Source: Bacillota bacterium (GTDB taxonomy: Bacteria > Bacillota > Clostridia > Lachnospirales > Lachnospiraceae). Taken from it: 64,000 bases of DNA. The stretch lies in contig JAEZLH010000029.1 of assembly GCA_023435895.1 (NCBI GenBank), forward strand, positions 124,001 through 188,000. Direction: 5' to 3'. The translations under genes were made by a program, and so were the position numbers. The notes under the pieces are model-generated. The model was given only the letters and a program-made list of their open reading frames with translations, was not told the DNA's origin and did not search any database. The stretch's first letter is position 1. Every line of letters begins with the position of its first letter. Below are positions 16,816 to 24,985 of the stretch, one piece after another.

Positions 16816-17535
16816 CTATTCCCTCAAACCACCAGTTGACACAACTTCACCTCTACCACTCGTCCCCTCCAATCTCCACTCTTTGTCCCTTCTAACATAA
16901 TCCATTACCCAATATCGTGTTCTGTCATATGTTTCAACCGTGACTTCTACACGCCAAGGCAACGCTAAACTTACATAGGCTCTGCTATTACTAATCTGAT
17001 TGATATCAGTTATTATTGCATCAAACATATATACAGAATTAGACGTTTCTTCATAGAGCAGTTCTTTCGGGTTATTCGCTGTCGCAATTTTATTCACAAG
17101 ATTTTGATGGTAGTTAAGAACGGTATCGCAGCTTCTTATGGTAAAATTAAGCACTACTGAGAAAGCAACCAATATACTTACCGCAAGTAAAATAACGGTT
17201 CGCTTTTTGAAGCCCAAAACAGCTTTTCGCTTTTTGGAGCTTTCTTTTTCACCTGGATCAATACCATTTAAAAAAATAAAAAATCCAATTGCCATTGGAG
17301 CGATTATGAAACCCCAAATCATAACAAAATTAGATGCAAATTCCCCATCGTTTAATACCGTATTTGTGACATTAAGAATGCTCATTGTAGCAATAGATAA
17401 TAAAACGGAGATCACATTTCTTCCTCTAATCTCAAACTCCTTTAGGGAGTTTAATTTCAAAAGAAGTAATAAAATTGGAAACGCAAAAATGTATCCTAAC
17501 GAGATGTTATATAATAGATTCGATATTTTATCCAT
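16816..17535 (-). CDS. hypothetical membrane protein
   Basis: About 239 residues with four predicted transmembrane helices in the first half (YIFAFPILLLLL, VISVLLSIATMSIL, FVMIWGFIIAPMAIGFFIFL, TVILLAVSILVAFSVVLNF). An extracytoplasmic C-terminal domain ends in VEVTVETYDRTRYWVMDYVR and KEWRL, reminiscent of NTF2-like or DUF4829-type domains; this is weak. ATG 17533-17535 was chosen because AAAGGGG is about 7 bases upstream. It lies downstream of the ABC exporter genes on the same strand, with a 90-bp gap. Confidence 0.6.
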   Translation of the reverse strand: MDKISNLLYNISLGYIFAFPILLLLLKLNSLKEFEIRGRNVISVLLSIATMSILNVTNTVLNDGEFASNFVMIWGFIIAPMAIGFFIFLNGIDPGEKESSKKRKAVLGFKKRTVILLAVSILVAFSVVLNFTIRSCDTVLNYHQNLVNKIATANNPKELLYEETSNSVYMFDAIITDINQISNSRAYVSLALPWRVEVTVETYDRTRYWVMDYVRRDKEWRLEGTSGRGEVVSTGGLRE

Positions 17536-17625
17536 GAAATCCCCTTTGTACATATTATTAATTTTCCGCTTTGTATTCACAATAGCGGTACTTCCCTTAC
17601 ACGCAACACTAATGATATGTTTACA

Positions 17626-19272
17626 TTAATTCCTATTAACCTTTTTCATATTGATACGAAATGCACATTTCCACAGTACCAGATTTAAGATCAACGCAAT
17701 CGCCATATAAAAATATATTCCATAATTTATAAACAACAAGAAATAATGAAGTCCGGCAAGAATGGCAAGCCCGAACATTAACAGAAATGTCAACGCCACA
17801 TTTCCCTGCTTCGCACCCTCAAAGGACTCTGAAAACGGCAAATACTTACCATCCATCATAAAGTACACAATATTCATAAGCAGAAGATTCAACAATATAA
17901 CAAGCAGCTCCGGAAGGATTCGCACTCCAAAAAATGCGGTAAAGATAATTGATTGTAATAGAAAGAAGGGGAAAAACAACCTGATCAATAAAGCCTTCAT
18001 GGTTCCACGAAATACCCAGGTTAAATTACTGATGGGAAGTGCCTTATAAATCCATGCTCCTTTATAGCCGGCAGAATAACGAATCATCATTACTACGGAT
18101 GGCAGCATCATTCCACAGAAATAGATAAAGAAGTAGGACTTTCCCTTTGAGATTTCCTTAATACCGGAATCTAGTATTTGTTGAAAGAGAAATATAAAGG
18201 GAATCGCAATCGAAAAGCCTAGGGAAGGGTATACCTTTAGCTTAAACTCCCTTTCATTTTTCATCATATCGGAAGCAAAGCGAAAGAACACTCTTTCCTC
18301 CTTTCTTCTGCAAAGTATTTTGGAAAGAAACTGGCCTGGTCTTTTCATCTCTTTTTTATGTTTGACGGAATTATTGCTTAGCTTAAGCAAATATTTTTCA
18401 AAATGTTGTAATACGGAGTTATACCATGCAAGTGCCAGGATTGGAACAAGGATTGCTAATGCCGTAAACGCAATATAGGTACTGTTAACTTCCGATTTTT
18501 CTAACATCTGAAAGGGTGCCGAGAACCAAACTGGTATGATTAAATACTGCCACCACTTCGGAACAAAGGCTATATTAAGATCTACGATATTGAATAATCT
18601 TGAAACCAACTGATAACCAATCATAATAACCAGGGATAGAACAATCTGAACATAGTTAATAATATCCTTCAACTTTTCACCATCAAAGAATCGAAGAATT
18701 AGAAAATATATAATAGTAGTAAGTACAATACAGAACATATCCAGCAATATGATGGATACAACAAATAGCAGGAAGAAAATCGGCCCATTTTTTATTAAGC
18801 TTATGATGAGCGCTGGTCCTGCTAAGACGAAGGAGATGGTGAACAGGTAATACGAAACATGAAGTGTTTTTGCAAGCCTTAAGGTCTTGGGGCTCACCGG
18901 CCTTGTTCCTAATATATTCCTTTCCCTTATATCCAATAAAACAGACGAAAAATCCGATATTAAGGAGGTCATGATAAAAAACATCATAACCGCGAAAACA
19001 ATGCTCATCTGAAACATATAATTACTGTCCATCAATACGAAGGGAATCATAATAATTCCCATTAAAAGATAAATGCCCAAGGACTTAAAAAAATTATTAT
19101 TGCTTTCCGTAGCTGCACTCTTATTATTATTACTAAATACAGTGGATACCCTTCTGCCATCCATGGTCAGCTTCATCTGCAAAATCTTTCTCAAAAGAAC
19201 GTAGTTATAACCGAATTTTTCAAATACCTTACGAAACGCATCCATCAACTTAAGAAATTTAAACTCTTTCAT
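17626..19272 (-). CDS. ABC-2 type exporter permease
   Basis: About 549 residues with roughly twelve predicted membrane helices, a long cytoplasmic loop (about residues 300-340, ending in RRKEERVFFRFASDMM) and the motif IRERNILGTRPVSPKTLRLAK after helix 2. This is the pattern of putative ABC exporter permeases encoded beside NatA-like ATPases. The start ATG 19270-19272 has GAGG upstream and lies 4 bp after the ATPase stop, so the two are co-translated. Together they should form a homodimeric-ATPase exporter of unknown substrate; lantibiotic or drug export are possibilities. Confidence 0.85.
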   Translation of the reverse strand: MKEFKFLKLMDAFRKVFEKFGYNYVLLRKILQMKLTMDGRRVSTVFSNNNKSAATESNNNFFKSLGIYLLMGIIMIPFVLMDSNYMFQMSIVFAVMMFFIMTSLISDFSSVLLDIRERNILGTRPVSPKTLRLAKTLHVSYYLFTISFVLAGPALIISLIKNGPIFFLLFVVSIILLDMFCIVLTTIIYFLILRFFDGEKLKDIINYVQIVLSLVIMIGYQLVSRLFNIVDLNIAFVPKWWQYLIIPVWFSAPFQMLEKSEVNSTYIAFTALAILVPILALAWYNSVLQHFEKYLLKLSNNSVKHKKEMKRPGQFLSKILCRRKEERVFFRFASDMMKNEREFKLKVYPSLGFSIAIPFIFLFQQILDSGIKEISKGKSYFFIYFCGMMLPSVVMMIRYSAGYKGAWIYKALPISNLTWVFRGTMKALLIRLFFPFFLLQSIIFTAFFGVRILPELLVILLNLLLMNIVYFMMDGKYLPFSESFEGAKQGNVALTFLLMFGLAILAGLHYFLLFINYGIYFYMAIALILNLVLWKCAFRINMKKVNRN

Positions 19273-19276
19273 AGTC

Positions 19277-20059
19277 TTATACCTCTTCCACGATGGATAC
19301 GAAATCCTTTGCAATCGCTTCATAGCTATCGAAACCGGTAATCTGATTAAAGATCTGTTCAAGTGAACCCTCTTTCGAGTCCCTCTTAAGTTGATTAAAG
19401 CTTCCATCCGCTACAACCTGACCATCATTTAAAAGGATAATACGGTTACTGATCTTTTCAACCACATCCATGATGTGGGAGGAATAAAAAATGGTTTTGC
19501 CCTGTTTGGACAGCTGCGACATGATCTCCTTTACGACCATAACGCTATTGGCATCCAAACCGCTTAAAGGTTCATCAAAGAATAAAATCTCTGGATTATG
19601 TATTAAGCTTGAGATAATTAGAACCTTCTGCTTCATTCCTTTTGAATAAGAATTAATTCTTGAATCATAGGCATCCATTATCCCAAATAAATTCATGAGA
19701 CGCTGTGCCTTACTATCAGCCTTCTCATACTCAAGGCCATACAGCTCACCAATAAAGGTAAGGTATTCTCTTGCTGTCAGGTTATCGTATATATCTGCTG
19801 CTTCCGGAACATATCCAATTTTTCTCTTATACTCCGTTCTATCCTTTGCGATATCCTGCCCTAATACTTTAACCTCTCCGGTATACCCCTCAACTATGCC
19901 TAAAATAATCTTTATAGTTGTACTTTTTCCGGCTCCGTTGGTACCAATGTAGCCGATAATTTCCCCTTTGTGAATATTAAGGTTAATCCCTTTGAGAACC
20001 TGGTTCGTGCCGTAATTCATTTGGAGGTTTTTGACCTCTACTGTTACATCATTTATCAT
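19277..20059 (-). CDS. ABC transporter ATP-binding protein
   Basis: 260 residues with all ABC motifs: Walker A GTNGAGKST (39-47), Q-loop region GYVPEAADIY (82-91), signature SYSKGMKQK (137-145), Walker B ILFFDEPLSGLD (158-169) and H-loop SSHIMD. It is the NatA/EcsA-like type typical of ABC-2 exporters. SD GAGGGTG and ATG are clear. It partners the permease that begins 4 bp downstream. Confidence 0.95.
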   Translation of the reverse strand: MINDVTVEVKNLQMNYGTNQVLKGINLNIHKGEIIGYIGTNGAGKSTTIKIILGIVEGYTGEVKVLGQDIAKDRTEYKRKIGYVPEAADIYDNLTAREYLTFIGELYGLEYEKADSKAQRLMNLFGIMDAYDSRINSYSKGMKQKVLIISSLIHNPEILFFDEPLSGLDANSVMVVKEIMSQLSKQGKTIFYSSHIMDVVEKISNRIILLNDGQVVADGSFNQLKRDSKEGSLEQIFNQITGFDSYEAIAKDFVSIVEEV

Positions 20060-20177
20060 ATTAACGCACCCTCTTATTGGAAATATTTATGCAAAGCATA
20101 ACATATTGAAAGCCAATATACAACTTTGCCCAAATGGTTTTAATCAAGAATTAATTATCCAAGGGTTCAACTGGATT

Positions 20178-20975
20178 TTAGTATGTCGAATTTAATTTCC
20201 TAAATTTATATTTGCTTTTTATTAAATCCGCAAAAAAAACATCGTTTGCACCTTTTAATACAATATCTTTCTCGTATTCAATATAAACCAATTTGTATTC
20301 ATCAAGGGATTCACCCCATATATTTTGCACTTGATTAGGGGCTGTCACATACACATTATTCTCAATGGCTTCTTTCCATGAATACTCAAATTTATCAAAC
20401 GAAGGATGCATGACAAATTCCTTTGGAATCTCACTGGTTACTTTCTTGGATATATTGTTAATCGAATTTAATAGATCCTCTTTTGTAATATCAGCAAGCT
20501 CCTTTTCAATACATATAAAATCAACTACCATACCTGCCCACAATAACGAGATATATGTTTTCTCATTTTCTCCATATATCATGAATTTTCTTTTATAGTC
20601 TGCAGATATTTTCTTAAGAAAACATGCTGCTGCCGATATAATGTTCTCCCACGCATATAAGGCACCTAAATGTTTTACCTTTAGAATAATGTCATCAAAT
20701 ATATTGTCACGACAACTACCAAAATACTCTAGTGGGATAACTGTCAAGAGCACTAAGCTATCCATAAATTTAATATCTAATTTGGATATACAGTGATTTA
20801 GTAAGGCAATTATAATTTCTCTCTGTTCATAAATATTTTTAGTATAATCCCATTCTATGTTGATTTGTTTAATTGCTTCTGCAATTGGCTGGTCTATAAA
20901 TATTCCATTATGAAACTCTGAAGCCACAATACTTTCATCCGTTATGTAAACAGTAAGATACTTTTTTTTGAACAT
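20178..20975 (-). CDS. hypothetical protein
   Basis: 265 residues, soluble. The N-terminus (YLTVYITDESIVASEFHNG) and a later SLLWAGMVVDFICIEKELAD faintly recall the beta-hairpins of actin/MreB-like ATPases, but no phosphate loop can be pointed out, so this is not a call. No signal peptide. Good SD (AAGAGG) before the ATG. A single-gene unit upstream of the ABC operon in the transcription direction, separated by 118 bp. Confidence 0.6.
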   Translation of the reverse strand: MFKKKYLTVYITDESIVASEFHNGIFIDQPIAEAIKQINIEWDYTKNIYEQREIIIALLNHCISKLDIKFMDSLVLLTVIPLEYFGSCRDNIFDDIILKVKHLGALYAWENIISAAACFLKKISADYKRKFMIYGENEKTYISLLWAGMVVDFICIEKELADITKEDLLNSINNISKKVTSEIPKEFVMHPSFDKFEYSWKEAIENNVYVTAPNQVQNIWGESLDEYKLVYIEYEKDIVLKGANDVFFADLIKSKYKFRKLNSTY

Positions 20976-21160
20976 GATCAGTCCTCTTAAGTTGTATTTA
21001 ATTTAGAAATATGGATTTCCCTTTTAGTTCGCCTATATCTTCATACTCATGTAATTACGAATTTGTAAGCTCTTCTAGGAGAGAATATTTCCTATATTCG
21101 TTAATTGTTTATTTTAATCCTCTTAAAATATATGGTTAAACTTTGATTTTCTTCACTCCC

Positions 21161-21193
21161 CCCATGCTTACCTGTATTACTGGTAAGCATGGG
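21161..21193. repeat. 12-bp perfect inverted repeat in a gene-free gap
   Basis: CCCATGCTTACC (21161-21172) and GGTAAGCATGGG (21182-21193) with a 9-base loop. There is no T-run on either side, so it is not a normal terminator. The surrounding gap 20976-21259 shows nothing else except the upstream region of gene 20178-20975. Confidence 0.65.
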
Positions 21194-21259
21194 TTAAAGC
21201 AACTTTACTAACATTCTTTAATGGTGGAAATAACTTATGGCAGCCACATAAATAAGACA

Positions 21260-21607
21260 CTAAACATTTGCATCTGTTGCAAAATCTTCCGTACCCATTG
21301 GAGAAATTGTAACATAAAGCCGCAGGACATCTTCACCAGTGTTAATAACCTGCAGACTTTCCTGCCCATCAACCTGCATTAACTCACCCACCTGCAACAA
21401 AGTTTCCTTACCATCTGTAACTACCTTGGCGTTCCCCTCCATAACCTGGAGAAATAGGGTTGATTCTAGATGGGTATGACCCGGCAGTATTTCCCCTTTG
21501 GCTATGTTTAGAACAAAGGCAATAACATTATCACTTTTGAAAATCATTCGCTTCGCAATCTTGCCCTCTGGCTCATGAAAATAATCCTTAAAAGTAAACT
21601 TGTTCAT
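21260..21607 (-). CDS. cupin-domain protein
   Basis: About 115 residues forming a single cupin barrel. PGHTHLESTLFLQVMEGNAK carries the metal-binding His-X-His and downstream Glu-like position of cupin motif 1, and ESLQVINTGEDVLRLYVTIS covers motif 2. ATG 21605-21607 with AAAGGAGG upstream is the clear start; an earlier in-frame ATG lacks an SD. Small cupins bind a metal and a small ligand; the function here is unknown. A single gene. Confidence 0.85.
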   Translation of the reverse strand: MNKFTFKDYFHEPEGKIAKRMIFKSDNVIAFVLNIAKGEILPGHTHLESTLFLQVMEGNAKVVTDGKETLLQVGELMQVDGQESLQVINTGEDVLRLYVTISPMGTEDFATDANV

Positions 21608-21697
21608 ATATAAATCCTCCTTTAATTTAAGTAAAGTATTAATTTTAATATACCCAATTGGGGTATAGAATAATAATGTGTCTTCTGTTATCAGCAT

Positions 21698-22111
21698 TTA
21701 CGAACGATACTTCTCTTTTATATCCTCATATACTTTTTTTGCATCTTTATATAATTTACTATTTGTATCAATGATATAGTTATTAGGTCTATCCTCTATG
21801 TGACATACCCCTTTATCATCAACAGTGACCTGCCCAGAAATCTTATCCTTATTAATGAATGTTATACATATTGATTTATCAAGATTTATGTCCTGATTTG
21901 TTGTGCCAACCAATTCAATACTATTGTAATCATTGACAAGCAGATCAACCATTTTGGGTTCACATTTATCTTGTCCATCATACAAACTGCTTCCATAAGA
22001 AATAGTAAAATATTCAGCATTAATGTTTTTTACACTGGTATCATTTTTGCACGCTGTCATTGTAAAACTCAAAATTAAAAGTACTATTATAATGGAACAT
22101 GTTCTTTTCAT
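21698..22111 (-). CDS. small lipoprotein of unknown function
   Basis: 137 residues. The signal peptide ends in lipobox TMTAC at Cys21. The mature part is charged (VDLLVNDYNSIELVG, DKISGQVTVDDKGVCHIED) and ends in a long helix (YKDAKKVYEDIKEKYRS). No family recognised. SD AAAGGTGAAA precedes ATG. It lies just upstream of the cupin gene's extended 5' region; co-expression is possible but not shown. Confidence 0.7.
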   Translation of the reverse strand: MKRTCSIIIVLLILSFTMTACKNDTSVKNINAEYFTISYGSSLYDGQDKCEPKMVDLLVNDYNSIELVGTTNQDINLDKSICITFINKDKISGQVTVDDKGVCHIEDRPNNYIIDTNSKLYKDAKKVYEDIKEKYRS

Positions 22112-22256
22112 ATGGTTTCACCTTTATTGAAATCAATATCTAAATTTAACTCCTTTTGTTGTAACAAACGACTGCTTAAAGCAGTTAGTAAAAATAGATA
22201 ATGTTTTTCAACCTCCCGTTCGCATTCTCCGTTGTGATATATTGCCAGCCTTAATT

Positions 22257-22550
22257 TTATGAAATGATCTGAGTAATGAACATTATTATCCTTAATATTA
22301 TTACAATAGTGATAAAGATAATTATTATGTTATATGGTTTTACAACTACTCTATTAAAGTCTTTCATCAGCACATCTGCTTCCTTATAAAATTTATCATC
22401 CTTTAAATCGGTTGAATCTTCAATAAACTTTTGTAATTTTTCTTTGTACTTCTTTCTTTTTTTGTAGAGTAAATAAGAATAATAGAGAGCAGTTAATCCG
22501 AGAAGAACAACTAAAATATTCAGTATTTTACTTAAGTATTGTATTAAAAT
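22257..22550 (-). CDS. small two-helix membrane protein without a standard start codon
   Basis: An open frame of 97 codons encodes two membrane helices (LNILVVLLGLTALYYSYLLY and YNIIIIFITIVIILRIIMF) linked by a charged cytoplasmic loop (KKRKKYKEKLQKFIED). No ATG, GTG or TTG exists before the first helix. The only codon well placed after an SD (AGGAAGGTGA) is ATT at 22548-22550. Either a rare ATT start is used or the gene is decaying from an original ATG. No family recognised. Confidence 0.45.
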   Translation of the reverse strand: MLIQYLSKILNILVVLLGLTALYYSYLLYKKRKKYKEKLQKFIEDSTDLKDDKFYKEADVLMKDFNRVVVKPYNIIIIFITIVIILRIIMFITQIIS

Positions 22551-22639
22551 CTTATTTCACCTTCCTGCATTCTGAAATATAAGCGATTCTATCTAACTCG
22601 ATATTTTAAATCATTTCTTTTGTAGATTCACAAACACTA

Positions 22640-22780
22640 TTACGAATTCTTTTGAATATAAATTCTTAACGCTTTAATTGCTAAAAATAAAGCAACAATT
22701 GCAAGAACAAGCAAGGCAAAGGCTAAAGCATAAAAACATAAAATTATCAAAAATGCAAATCCCATTGTACTATTAATCAT
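22640..22780 (-). CDS. 46-residue single-pass membrane peptide
   Basis: ATG 22778-22780 is preceded by AAGGAGG at good spacing. The peptide is almost wholly hydrophobic (GFAFLIILCFYALAFALLVL, then AIVALFLAIKAL) with a short basic C-terminus (RIYIQKNS). Such strong translation signals argue that it is expressed. It may be a small membrane regulator or a type I toxin-like peptide; nothing in the sequence decides this. It lies between MsrA and the two-helix protein. Confidence 0.55.
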   Translation of the reverse strand: MINSTMGFAFLIILCFYALAFALLVLAIVALFLAIKALRIYIQKNS

Positions 22781-22880
22781 ATATAATACCTCCTTAATGT
22801 TAATTTATATAAAATTATTATTGTGTTGACGTAGACTGTTTTGAATTTCACAATCTTCATACTATGCTTATAACAGTTAG

Positions 22881-23354
22881 TTACAAATACTTGTGTAATA
22901 ACTCTTTCGGAATATGACAATAGTCATCAGGGCACCGATCCAGTCTGTCTTGATGTTCCTCTGCACTTTTTATATAATTCGTAAGTGGAAGGACTTCTAC
23001 TACAATTTTATCCCTGTCTGCTCTTTCTGCTATATAATTTCCTGCCTCTTGCAAATGCCCGGGGTCTTTGCTATATACGCCTGTGCGGTATTTTTCCCCT
23101 ACATCAATACCTTGTTTATTCACACTGTAAGGATCAATAATCTCAAAAAAATAATCCATCAGTTGAGAAACCGTTACAATTTCAGTATCAAACTCTGTTT
23201 TTACACATTCCGCATAACCATCATACTCTCCTTCGAGAGTGTTTGAATAACCATTTGCTCGCCCTGCTTGCGTATTAACAACACCTTTTAGTGTTTTAAT
23301 AAATGCTTGTACACCCCATAAACAGCCGCCTGCAAAATATATTGTTTCAACCAT
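22881..23354 (-). CDS. msrA: peptide-methionine (S)-S-oxide reductase
   Basis: About 157 residues. The catalytic Cys is in AGGCLWGVQAF (Cys11 from the chosen start), with Leu in place of the commoner Phe. It continues with QAGRANGYS and YDGYAECVKTEFD, the substrate-binding region, and YSVNKQGIDVGEKYRTGVYS, the standard MsrA block. The C-terminal CHIPKELL may supply a resolving Cys. It repairs oxidised methionine in proteins using thioredoxin. ATG 23352-23354 is preferred because the in-frame GTG three codons upstream is part of the SD (AGGTGA). A single gene. Confidence 0.9.
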   Translation of the reverse strand: MVETIYFAGGCLWGVQAFIKTLKGVVNTQAGRANGYSNTLEGEYDGYAECVKTEFDTEIVTVSQLMDYFFEIIDPYSVNKQGIDVGEKYRTGVYSKDPGHLQEAGNYIAERADRDKIVVEVLPLTNYIKSAEEHQDRLDRCPDDYCHIPKELLHKYL

Positions 23355-23464
23355 AATATTCACCTATTTTCTTTCATCAAATATATAATTATCTCTTTGC
23401 TTAGCTGCTAATTATGTTGATTTATATCCCAATTCTGGTTCAGCATATAGCATAGAAATATAAA

Positions 23465-24019
23465 CTAATCCTCTGAATAAATATATTTACAAAATGGACA
23501 TTTCGGATAATCTATATCATGCATAGTTCCACAACTTGGGCAACGTTTTTGTGCAATTTTATCTACTTCATGCTCTGCATAACCTGAGGGCTGGAAAAAC
23601 TCTACTTTTCCACAATTGGAGCAAGTATATATCTCTAGCTGTATTGATCCTGCAATTAAATTAGACCAATCTCCCAATAAATATCCTGTCTGACCTAATT
23701 GTATCTTAGCTGTCTTTACATAATGCATTTTCGAATTACAGCGCAAACATTTTAATATTTTTTCTCCTTCTATTTCTCTGCTTTTTATATTTAGGTCCGA
23801 TTCGATATTTGATTTGTCACCATAATTTTTCACATCACTTTCATCATTCCCTGAACTATAGGCTGATTCTTCTTTCTCATCCTTACTTTTCCCCTCATTA
23901 TATGAGGTATCATCAAATAAGCTCTTATCGATAATACAACCACACGCAAAACACATATTTACATCAATCATTTCATCGGATAATTCTTCTTTACACTCAG
24001 AACATCTTAACTTTTCCAT
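23465..24019 (-). CDS. zinc-ribbon protein
   Basis: 184 residues with several Cys pairs: CSECKEE and CFACGC at the N-terminus, CLRCNSKM (about 92), CSNCGKVEFF (about 134), then CPSCGTM and CPFCKY at the C-terminus. The pairs suggest up to three zinc ribbons. The central 40 residues are acidic and Ser-rich (a linker). No enzyme domain. A nucleic-acid or protein-binding role is possible. An SD is present upstream of the ATG, and the next minus-strand gene ends 20 bp before it begins. Confidence 0.75.
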   Translation of the reverse strand: MEKLRCSECKEELSDEMIDVNMCFACGCIIDKSLFDDTSYNEGKSKDEKEESAYSSGNDESDVKNYGDKSNIESDLNIKSREIEGEKILKCLRCNSKMHYVKTAKIQLGQTGYLLGDWSNLIAGSIQLEIYTCSNCGKVEFFQPSGYAEHEVDKIAQKRCPSCGTMHDIDYPKCPFCKYIYSED

Positions 24020-24039
24020 ATTATTTCTCCAGTTGAATT

Positions 24040-24408
24040 TTATTTAATTGTCTTTCCAATATGTTTATCAACTCTCCATTGTGGAGCACTGCCGTCGTCT
24101 GCCCAATATTCATCCATTGACATGATTTTGTCATTTGACATTAATATGAATGATGTGACATGAAAGGATATACTCTTATCCTTTGGATATACACAAGTTA
24201 CTGAAACCATTAGATTTCCCATCTTTTCAACTCGTTCCACTTCCCCATCCCATTCCCCAGGGTATTCACAATTGGCAATAACAAATTCTTCAACCGTAAA
24301 GTGTTCATTAGTACAATGCCAATTCACATAAGCATCTTCACAAAAATAACCTCTTATTTCATCAGCATTTTGTTCAAAAATATCCCTCCAAAATTGGCAT
24401 ATATCCAT
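24040..24408 (-). CDS. NTF2/SnoaL-like protein
   Basis: 122 residues with the cone-shaped NTF2-like pattern: FWRDIFEQNADEIRGYFCED, YVNWHCTNEHFTVEEFV, VSVTCVYPKDKSISFHVTSF and a final MSMDEYWADDG strand with the acidic residues common in SnoaL-like proteins. The enzymatic role is unknown. Strong SD (AGGGGGG). A conserved-repeat hairpin begins about 60 bp upstream. It probably pairs with the zinc-ribbon gene 20 bp downstream. Confidence 0.75.
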   Translation of the reverse strand: MDICQFWRDIFEQNADEIRGYFCEDAYVNWHCTNEHFTVEEFVIANCEYPGEWDGEVERVEKMGNLMVSVTCVYPKDKSISFHVTSFILMSNDKIMSMDEYWADDGSAPQWRVDKHIGKTIK

Positions 24409-24470
24409 TCTTGGTTCCCCCTTTACAATATAAAAACTAATAGAACTACTCAGATTTATCTATCTTTATG

Positions 24471-24509
24471 GGAAGTCCGAATTCCTATTAATTAGAATTT
24501 AGAATTTCC
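24471..24509 (-). repeat. junction repeat site 5 with attC-like imperfect hairpin
   Basis: On the minus strand, arms GGAAATTCTAAATTC and GAATTCGGACTTCC enclose TAATTAATA, followed by CATAAAGAT. The arms pair with mismatches and an extra base. The right arm and tail match the other junction sites (ACTTCCCAT...). It lies between the NTF2-like gene and the next unit. Confidence 0.6.
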
Positions 24510-24532
24510 GAAATTATCCGATAAATATGAAG

Positions 24533-24651
24533 CTATTCATATTTGTTTTTTAGTTTTCGAATATCCTTTTCATCAATCCATTCTTCGACTAGCCGCAATT
24601 GAAACAAACAGAAAGTGAGGCTCTTCGCTTTTGCAAAAGCTTACATACACC
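24533..24651 (-). other. short coding remnant and palindrome after gene 24652-24969
   Basis: A minus-strand frame without a start reads QLRLVEEWIDEKDIRKLKNK and stops at 24533-24535; it looks like the C-terminus of a lost gene. Between it and the next gene's stop lies the perfect 14-bp palindrome GCTTTTGCAAAAGC (24627-24640). A similar CTTCGCTTTTG sequence occurs near 27745. Confidence 0.35.
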
Positions 24652-24969
24652 CTATTCTGAAGGTAATTGATCCATCGGTAAGATTTGATCCAAATCGTAT
24701 TCCTTATGAAAAATTTTTTTATCATAGCCCAGTAAATATGTTTTACCAGCTTCTATTAAATTCCATACATTCACGTCGCTTACATTTATCTCAATTTCTT
24801 TATTATCATCCGCGTAAATGTCTGTTACTATGATTTTACTATTCTCTGATTTACTAATAACTTTAGCTGGATATGTATATCCTTCAACTTTTATAAAAGT
24901 CATGGCAAACCATATGATTAATGCTAGGATAATAATTATAACAATTATGTATTTTTTGTTCGTTCTCAT
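24652..24969 (-). CDS. hypothetical membrane-anchored protein
   Basis: 105 residues: an N-terminal membrane helix (about 6-26) and a small extracytoplasmic domain (GYTYPAKVISKSENSKIIV, EIEINVSDVNVWNLIEAGKT) that looks like an OB-type beta barrel. No family recognised. GGAGG precedes ATG. The kinase gene ends 16 bp before it begins, so the pair may be co-transcribed. Confidence 0.65.
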   Translation of the reverse strand: MRTNKKYIIVIIIILALIIWFAMTFIKVEGYTYPAKVISKSENSKIIVTDIYADDNKEIEINVSDVNVWNLIEAGKTYLLGYDKKIFHKEYDLDQILPMDQLPSE

Positions 24970-24985
24970 ACTACCTCCATGTTTT

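Noticed and set aside
18020..18035. ATGGGAAG matches at about 18031, 48803 and 54425 as further junction sites
   Set aside because: Two lie inside genes and all lack the flanking ACATA part. Eight-base matches are expected by chance in this length.
20178..20975. An MreB/actin-like ATPase
   Set aside because: Only a faint N-terminal resemblance; no phosphate-binding loops could be identified.
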